This document shows, in pieces, positions 57,707 through 64,000 of a stretch of 64,000 nucleotides of DNA. Every line of letters starts with the position of its first letter. Position 1 is the first letter of the stretch. Location of the stretch: positions 130,651,282-130,715,281 of the forward strand of contig CP136062.1 of the NCBI GenBank assembly GCA_032622095.1, in the 5' to 3' direction. This DNA is from Siphonodentalium dalli. Its lineage: Eukaryota; Mollusca; Scaphopoda; Gadilida; Siphonodentaliidae. The position numbers were made by a program, and so were the translations under genes. The notes under the pieces were generated by a model. That model did not search any database. It was given only the letters and a program-made list of their open reading frames with translations, and was not told where the DNA came from.

Positions 57707-58960
57707 GTTCCATCTGAAAATGAGAAAATCGCCCTCTGCATGCGCGTGAACACTAGCCATCAGATGTACTCGTTAAAAAAAATTATCTCGATGTTTGAAT
57801 TTTCCCCCTTTGCAATTTTCGTGGAATTTTCCTAAAGTCTCAACCCACACTGACACGCATTCTCCGTTGGGCATGTTACATTTACAGTATAGCCGTCAAA
57901 CTTCTGGAACGTACATAAAGTATGTCAACGTACATGCTAAGACATTATCTTGCTCTTTAACCAGCCGGTTTGGATTTGGCGGGAAAAGTAGTTGCAATAT
58001 TTCCGTACCCCGTAACGCGGAAAGTACTGGGTAAAAACATTTTTAAGCGGTATATTCGAGTCCGAATCTATATCGTCCAATTCGGAATATGCAATAAACA
58101 ATTTTGAGCTCTGTACTTATAAAAAAAAAAACATTCGATTATTCATCCTGGTGTATAGTGTGTCCATTTTTATGGGCGGTAACTCCTCGTGAAAAGCTCG
58201 GACACAAGTTTTGATGCCGTTGGTCTGTAGGGCATATCGAGTTGTGCATACGGTCCAATTTTCGATGCTCTGCTCCTTATAATTTCCGAGATAATAAAAT
58301 GACATGTTTTCGTATAAGGGGAGATAACTCTGCGAAGAAAGCGCGGACAATATTCGTTATGCGACTAAGGCATAAAACTCATTTGCCCCAACATACTTAC
58401 CAACTTTTAGTTTTCTACTGCTCATACTTTCCGAAATATAGTGATTATAAAAGTGTGGAGTATTTTAATAATAATAATAGTGAAAAATAATATATTTTTT
58501 AATTTCATTCCGTGGCGAAGCGTTCTGGCGACATCGCGATACCTTCATTTTCAGTATCCCTTAGATGCCTACGTTCCCTAGAGATTTCACGGTCCTCCTC
58601 CAATCAGTTTCTGAGTATTTTCAATAAAACGGAAAACGGCCCCAATAGAAAAACAATATACTTCCTTGGTTACACCATGGAAGTATAATAAAATAGTGCC
58701 TTTATAAGAAGTTTCGTATTAATTGTGTTGTTGTTGTTGTTGTTGTTGTTTTGTTGGAAATATTGAGTTGGAAATATCTTTAATTGAATAATGATGAACA
58801 TTGTTTCAAGTACCAAAATCGTTCACGTTTCAGTCCGGGAGCTAATAGGGGTACCCTTGCACCCCCCCCCCCCCCCCCGAGAATTAACTTCACCCCACTC
58901 ATTTTGTTCCTTATTATGTCCTTCAACTTTTAAGCAATGTTAACAAGAAAAAAAGTGGCC
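57707..58960. other. Non-coding, with simple repeats
   Basis: It contains A11 near 58118, an AATAATAAT run near 58470, a TTG trinucleotide run at 58727-58752 and C17 at 58862-58878. A pair of related blocks (GGCGGTAACTC near 58178; AGGGGAGATAACTC near 58318) belongs to a repeat word common in mollusc DNA. Frames 57795-58034 and 58242-58490 lack motifs. Confidence 0.5.
58862..58878 (+). repeat. C17 homopolymer
   Basis: Seventeen C in a row. Confidence 0.95.
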
Positions 58961-58964
58961 GTGT

Positions 58965-60120
58965 AGACTCCAGACAAGATGGCGTTCATCGTGGCCGCCG
59001 TTTTTCAGACCAGACCCTAAGTCAGTTTTATGCACATTCTAGCGGGAAAATCTTGTAAAATGTATACAAATGTATATATTTTCGTGAAGCTAAGACATAA
59101 TGACACTTTTTGGGCCACAATTGAAACTCACCATCCAAGATGGCCGCCAAAATGGCCGCCGGAAGTTGAAAATATGACGCTTTTCAAAAATATCTTCTAG
59201 ATCAATTCATGCTGTTTGGAACTGTTAGAGTAATGTGACTTTATTTTGTATTTTGTATATTAACTGATCATTAGAGCAATTAAATATGGAATTATTGGGG
59301 TCCTAACCTCTTCCAATCCCTCAAAAATTCGATTTTACAGAATGCGGTATAAAATTTCACCAAAAAATCACAATTGGGATTCTAGTCATATTTCAACAAG
59401 AAATGAACAGAACTTTGTAATGTAAGTGAGGCATATCATTACCTAAGAATATTCCAACTCACCGGAACCAAAATCCTTACTTTGGCTCAAAATGGCTGCC
59501 AATGTGGCCGGCAGAATATGGAAAATGGTAAATATTACCCCAGGTGTCCTGCAATCGCTTACAAGTTGTGGTTGATGTATACAATTGGCTATTCTGCATT
59601 ATATACATTGAATACTAACATGTCTGATGCACCATGGTTAATTGTTACTATTGTCACCACTGACATCACCAAAAATATTGGACTTTTCTCTCAAAAACTT
59701 GACATAAATATCGGCAAAAATTCACTTTTCAGGTTTTGATCATTTTTTCAGGTAAAATGTAACTATCTTTGGATTGAAAAGTGTTTTTTGTTTTGGTCTA
59801 TCTTAAATGCGTCACACTACGGTGTGTATAGACCAAATTGCTCAAGATGGCTTCCAAAATGGCAACCAAATTTGTTTTAAAAGTTAATTTTTTACATATA
59901 TATCCCAAACATTATTCTCTGAGTTATCCGAAAAGGTAGCAAATTGTGACTCACTTGGTTATTATACGTGTTAGTTAATTAACTGACAACTACATGTTCT
60001 ATTCTGGTTGCCCCAGTTCCGTATGGGGCATGACAAATTCATTTTAGAGTATGTAATTTTGCCGAGAACCTCTTTTGTGATTTTGGCCATATTTATTGAA
60101 AGGAAATGGGCAGAACGGAC
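58965..60120 (+). repeat. AAATGGCNGCC modular repeat, copy 2
   Basis: Colinear with much of 27690-29310: ATGGCGTTCATCGTGGCCGC, then AAGATGGCCGCCAAAATGGC, ATCTTCTAGATCAATTCATG, TTACAGAATGCGGTATAAAA, GGCTGCCAATGTGGCCGGC and AAGATGGCTTCCAAAATGGC. The 85-codon frame 59482-59739 starts inside one motif and is not conserved in the other copy. Confidence 0.8.
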
Positions 60121-60199
60121 GGAACTGAGATTGACCATAATCTGTCGCTATTCTGGTCCATTATGATAAAAAGAAATGTCAACTGGATACAGTGTGGAT

Positions 60200-61938
60200 G
60201 CCAAGATCGTAGCCAGGGAGTTACTCTATGGTCATAGGTGAGGCGAATAGGTATACAGGGAGTTATTGTATGTCTTGACTGATGTGAATAGGTATACAAT
60301 GAGTGACTATATGGTTATGAGTGGGTTATCCATGGTAAGATGCATATGTATACAGGGAGAGGTCATGATCAGGTGTGAGGTAAATCGGTATGCATGGAGT
60401 GACTGTATGGTGTATAGTTGTGTATATCCAGTACTGGTGCACCCGGTGTGCCTGTATGGGCATTGGTGTTGTGTATGGATATAGCTACGTGGTCATTTAT
60501 GTGTTGATTATGTATATATGGAGTGACTGTAAAGTCATGGGTGGGCTGTACATGTGTTGTCTGCATGATCATGGATGGGGTGTGTGGATAAATAGGGATT
60601 TATTGTATGGTTACGGATAATGTGTATGGGTATACATGGAATGCCTGTGCGGTCATGATTGAATATGAATACCTGGAGTAAGCTGGGTGGACATTATCGA
60701 GCGTGTGGGTATATAGGGAGTGTCCTTGGGGTAACGGGTGGGATGTATATTTATATATATCGTGGATGTATTATCATTAGTGGGTGTATAGGGATTAGCT
60801 GTAGTATCATGGATGGCGTGTGTGATTATACAGTGAATTGCTGAATTGTCATGTGTGATGTGTATATGCAAGTATGTATGGTATGAGTGGTCGTGTGTGT
60901 GGGTATTTTGTATATCTGGAAGGGCTGAATGGCCATTGGTGAGGTGTACATGTATACCTGGAGTGAATCTATGGTCTAGGGTGGGCTGCATATGTATATC
61001 GAGTGGTTATATGACTATGTGTGTCGAATAGGTATACAGGTAGTGACTGTATGGTCAATGGTGAGATGAGTACATGTAGGTATACAAGGAGTGACTGTGT
61101 GCTCATAAATGTAATGACTATCTATACAAGGGGTGACTAAATGGTCATGTGTCAGGCGTATGAGTATACCTGGTGTTCCTGTTTGGTGACTCATGGCGGT
61201 ATGGTCATGTGTAGGTTATACGGTATACACACGTGTTGCTATATTGTCATGGGAAAGGGGTATGTGTATATAGAGCGTGGCTATATGACCATGGGTGAGG
61301 TGCATATGCATACATGGAGTGACTATAATGACATGGCTGGTGTGTATTAGTATATCTTGAGTGGCTATTCGGCTATGGTGTGACAAATAGGGATACAGGG
61401 AGTGACATGGCCAATGTTGAGGTGAATATGTATACAAGGATTGACCATGATCATGTATAAATGTTTTGAATAGGTACACACGGGGTTACTATATGGCCAT
61501 AGGTCAGGTGAAGGAGTTTACCAGGTTCCATGGGTGAAGGTATGTGTATGAAGCGAGTGGCTATATGGCCATGCATTGGTGGGGTGCTTGTGTATACCCG
61601 GAGTGACTCTATGGTCATTGTTGTGGTGTTGATGTATATCTTGATTGTCTATTTGACCATGTGTGTGGAGAATATGTATACAGGGCAACCGTATTATGTA
61701 AGACCCATAGGGAGTTGAACAGGTTATTTATAAGACAACATAAAATGTCTTTGATTCTATCAGATTTCCATAACAGTTCTCATTATTAAATATTCCTTAT
61801 GGCCAATGGTGAGATGAATCGGTATACAAGGAGTGACTATATGGTTATGGGTCATGTTTAGGAGTATACCCGGTGTGCCTGCATTGTGACGCATGGCTGT
61901 ATGGTCAGCCATGGTCATGTGTCAGTTGTACGTGTATA
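60200..61938 (+). repeat. 42-bp minisatellite, about 40 degenerate units
   Basis: The consensus unit is GTGAGGTGAATAGGTATACA followed by GGGAGTGACTGTATGGTCAT and GG. Length is a multiple of three, so several frames on both strands stay open (for example 60390-60620 plus, 60653-60991 minus) and encode 14-residue repeats; these are by-products. The array is broken by a foreign 114-bp insert at 61683-61796. Confidence 0.9.
61683..61796 (-). other. 114-bp insert identical to the inverse of 63129-63242
   Basis: Base by base the segment equals the reverse complement of 63129-63242. It replaces part of one minisatellite unit between TATACAGG and TTATGGCC. No target duplication or transposon end is visible. 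Confidence 0.9.
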
Positions 61939-64000
61939 CTGTAACGCACAAGTGGTATATATGATCACATACAGTTCCACCTCTCAAAGAATCGGAGGTT
62001 GGGAATAAGTCACAAAGTTCCCCAACGTGGGTTACTATGCAACCACTCTCAACCTGATCCTCCAAGAGAAGGAAACTGCGTGCAGTCCCATATCTCACCA
62101 GATACAGTTACAGCCAAAAGTAACCGAGTGGATAAAATATAAAATGACTTAAATTCTGACACCAGTAGGTATTTGTTAAACTGGACCTACACCAGCAGAG
62201 GGGTAAGTTGCAGGATACGAGATCCTAATAATTGAGATTAAATTAAATTAATTATTTATTTAGCACATAGACTATATATAACATTTTAACAGATGTATAT
62301 TTGTATGGACGGAATGTTGAATAATTATATATATGGAAATGAAAATAAGATGGAATATTTTATAAGTTAAATGATCTGAATGAAATGACTATTTATGAAA
62401 TTATTATATAAATAAAGTGAGGAATGCATAATGCTACTTTAGAATTAATTTTTCAAATGACTTATTGTAATGATTAAACGAAGCTTTTAGAAACTTTATG
62501 AACTTATGAAAATTTATGAATTTGTGAAAATTAATGAAGTTATGAAAATTATTGCAGATTTTGTTTTAACATGGTAAATGACTAGTAAATAAGGTTTGAT
62601 ATATGTTGCCCATTGTATTTTAATTAAATAGCTGAAATTATGTATCACAATGTTAAATAACTTGAAGCTGAATTATTATTAATTTGTGATACTGCAGAAA
62701 AACTTATAATATAGCTGTGAAAAATATGTGATATAGTTAAAGACCATTTAGCTTAGATTATTTGAATGAAATAATTAATATTTCATTCACAAATTAATTT
62801 TATGGGAATTAGAAAACTTCCCAAAGAAATATAAAATGAACTTAGTTTTAGAAATTTTAAAGTTTTTAACCCCAGACTAACAGTTATTTAAAAGCTAAAC
62901 ATTTAACAAACACTTTTGAAATTTGTGGGGAAATAGCCTAAAAGTTTCAAATATATATTACGCAGAAAATTAAATAACTTTAAACATATTTACAACAGGC
63001 CGGCACAGAAATAACACTTTGATGATACGATACAACACAAAACAATTACACAACATATGAACAAGGCACATACACCGATAAATATTTGAGCTCACTGGTT
63101 GAAGTTTATATATATTTGTTGTGGTATTGGAATATTTAATAATGAGAACTGTTATGGAAATCTGATAGAATCAAAGACATTTTATGTTGTCTTATAAATA
63201 ACCTGTTCAACTCCCTATGGGTCTTACATAATACGGTTGCCCACATATTTTGGAGATTTACGAATGCGACATATAGTTCTAGGCGCGACCCAGATACTAT
63301 ATAAATGAAGACTGTCCCTACAGTCACACAATAGCGAACACCGGTGATCATGTGGATTATGCACTGAGGATATTAAAATACCACTACAAAAACTTATTTA
63401 TGAGAAATATAATAAATGAATATGGCTTAATATGGTTGCATATCAAGACATGATTTCACTTATTCTAAAACCATATAAAGTATGAAGTTTTTATAAAACT
63501 TTAAATATTAGATGAACTTACTTAGCTGAATTAATGGCTAAGTAATGAAATAATAGAAGTAGCTCAATAGCTTAAAATGTTGCAGAAAATGCAACCGAAA
63601 CTTACTATGACTTAGCTCCATTACCGGCCAAGCATGAAACGACTTACTAAAGATTAATAATGAAATAAGTGAATTATGTGAAATAGGCATAGACTTGATT
63701 AATGCCTTTAAATATAAAAAGTATGTGAAATATTAAATGGTAAGATTAGGAAATGAGACTTTATTGGCACCATTTACATGCCAATGAATAGAACTACAAG
63801 GGCTGATAAGTACAGAATCCACAGGTGGTCACCTGCAATATATGTTGTCAATGCAGAGTGATGATATGACAGATATTTAATACTTAGCCTTACCAGAGAA
63901 TGATACTTCTTACTTACTGACATTTCTGGAACAAAACCTATATATAGAGCGTCGTAGTAAATTTTGTTCCAGGGTTCTGCACCGTACTGTATAGCTTTGC
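61939..64000. other. AT-rich tail without recognised gene
   Basis: Bases 61939-62220 are moderately GC-rich and unique. From 62230 on the sequence is very AT-rich with runs of GAAATTATGAAAATTTATG-like words. The minus frame 63136-63351 (71 codons) spans the donor of the 114-bp insert and has no family motif. TGTTCCAG/CTGGAACA words lie near 63927 and 63966. I looked for LTR-type ends but cannot support any. Confidence 0.45.

Noticed and set aside
60090-61718. Chain of overlapping frames in the 42-bp array as a gene
   Set aside because: Same reason: the unit is 42 bp, and the frames on the two strands mirror each other and shift between units.
61939-64000. LTR retrotransposon starting at TGTAACGC
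   Set aside because: No second LTR, primer binding site, polypurine tract or coding motif was found in the window.

Overview
The window looks like intergenic or intronic DNA of an invertebrate animal, most likely a marine mollusc. It is AT-rich and full of transposon remains, satellites and minisatellites. It has no operons, no ribosome binding sites and no long intact gene. Placement in molluscs is inference. It rests on the tandem-core Helitrons with a TGTC microsatellite at the head (like the bivalve 'pearl' elements), the AGGGGAGATAACTC-type repeat near 58.3 kb, and decayed proteins of families I know from mollusc and cnidarian gene sets. No complete host gene was found. The best host-type signals are a THAP zinc-finger exon with one in-frame stop (37.1 kb) and an unrecognised membrane-type first exon ending at a good splice donor (36.4 kb).

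Layout. 0-13 kb: a dispersed repeat (copies at 1 and 11.2 kb) is split at 621/3589 by a 2,967-bp Helitron whose exact empty site survives at 11,792/11,793. A second Helitron-like tandem element starts at 5.1 kb. Also here are a hairpin MITE (6.9 kb), an inverted 3' copy of a large transposon (7.8-8.74 kb), a 489-bp TTAA element (9.5 kb), a 485-bp tandem duplication (12-12.9 kb) and a CAGGG-ended MITE with a 5-bp target duplication. 14.7-17.9 kb: a decayed transposon gene of a conserved uncharacterised family, arranged head-to-head, followed by its 3' tail.

19.9-27.3 kb: foldback MITEs, a double hairpin module, a second Helitron (minus strand), 1.8 kb of ATGATAAAGT satellite with a 352-bp higher-order period, and a second copy of the 5.1-kb element. 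27.7-32.9 kb: long repeats built around AAATGGCNGCC motifs, the second TTAA element, and a 745-bp element with palindromic ends. 33-43.6 kb: mostly unique sequence with small inverted-repeat elements and the two exon candidates. 43.8-46.1 kb: a 30-bp minisatellite flanked by inverted repeats and running in frame into a decayed coding region.

47-57.7 kb: two elements ending in inverted arrays of a 16-bp unit, a third Helitron copy, a Ginger-type DNA transposon with 4-bp target duplications and a frameshifted integrase tail, and two unrelated LINE fragments. 59-64 kb: another AAATGGCNGCC repeat copy, a 42-bp minisatellite carrying a 114-bp insert identical to the inverse of sequence 1.4 kb away, and an AT-rich tail.

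The recognisable proteins are separate, mostly broken transposon remnants and do not form a pathway.
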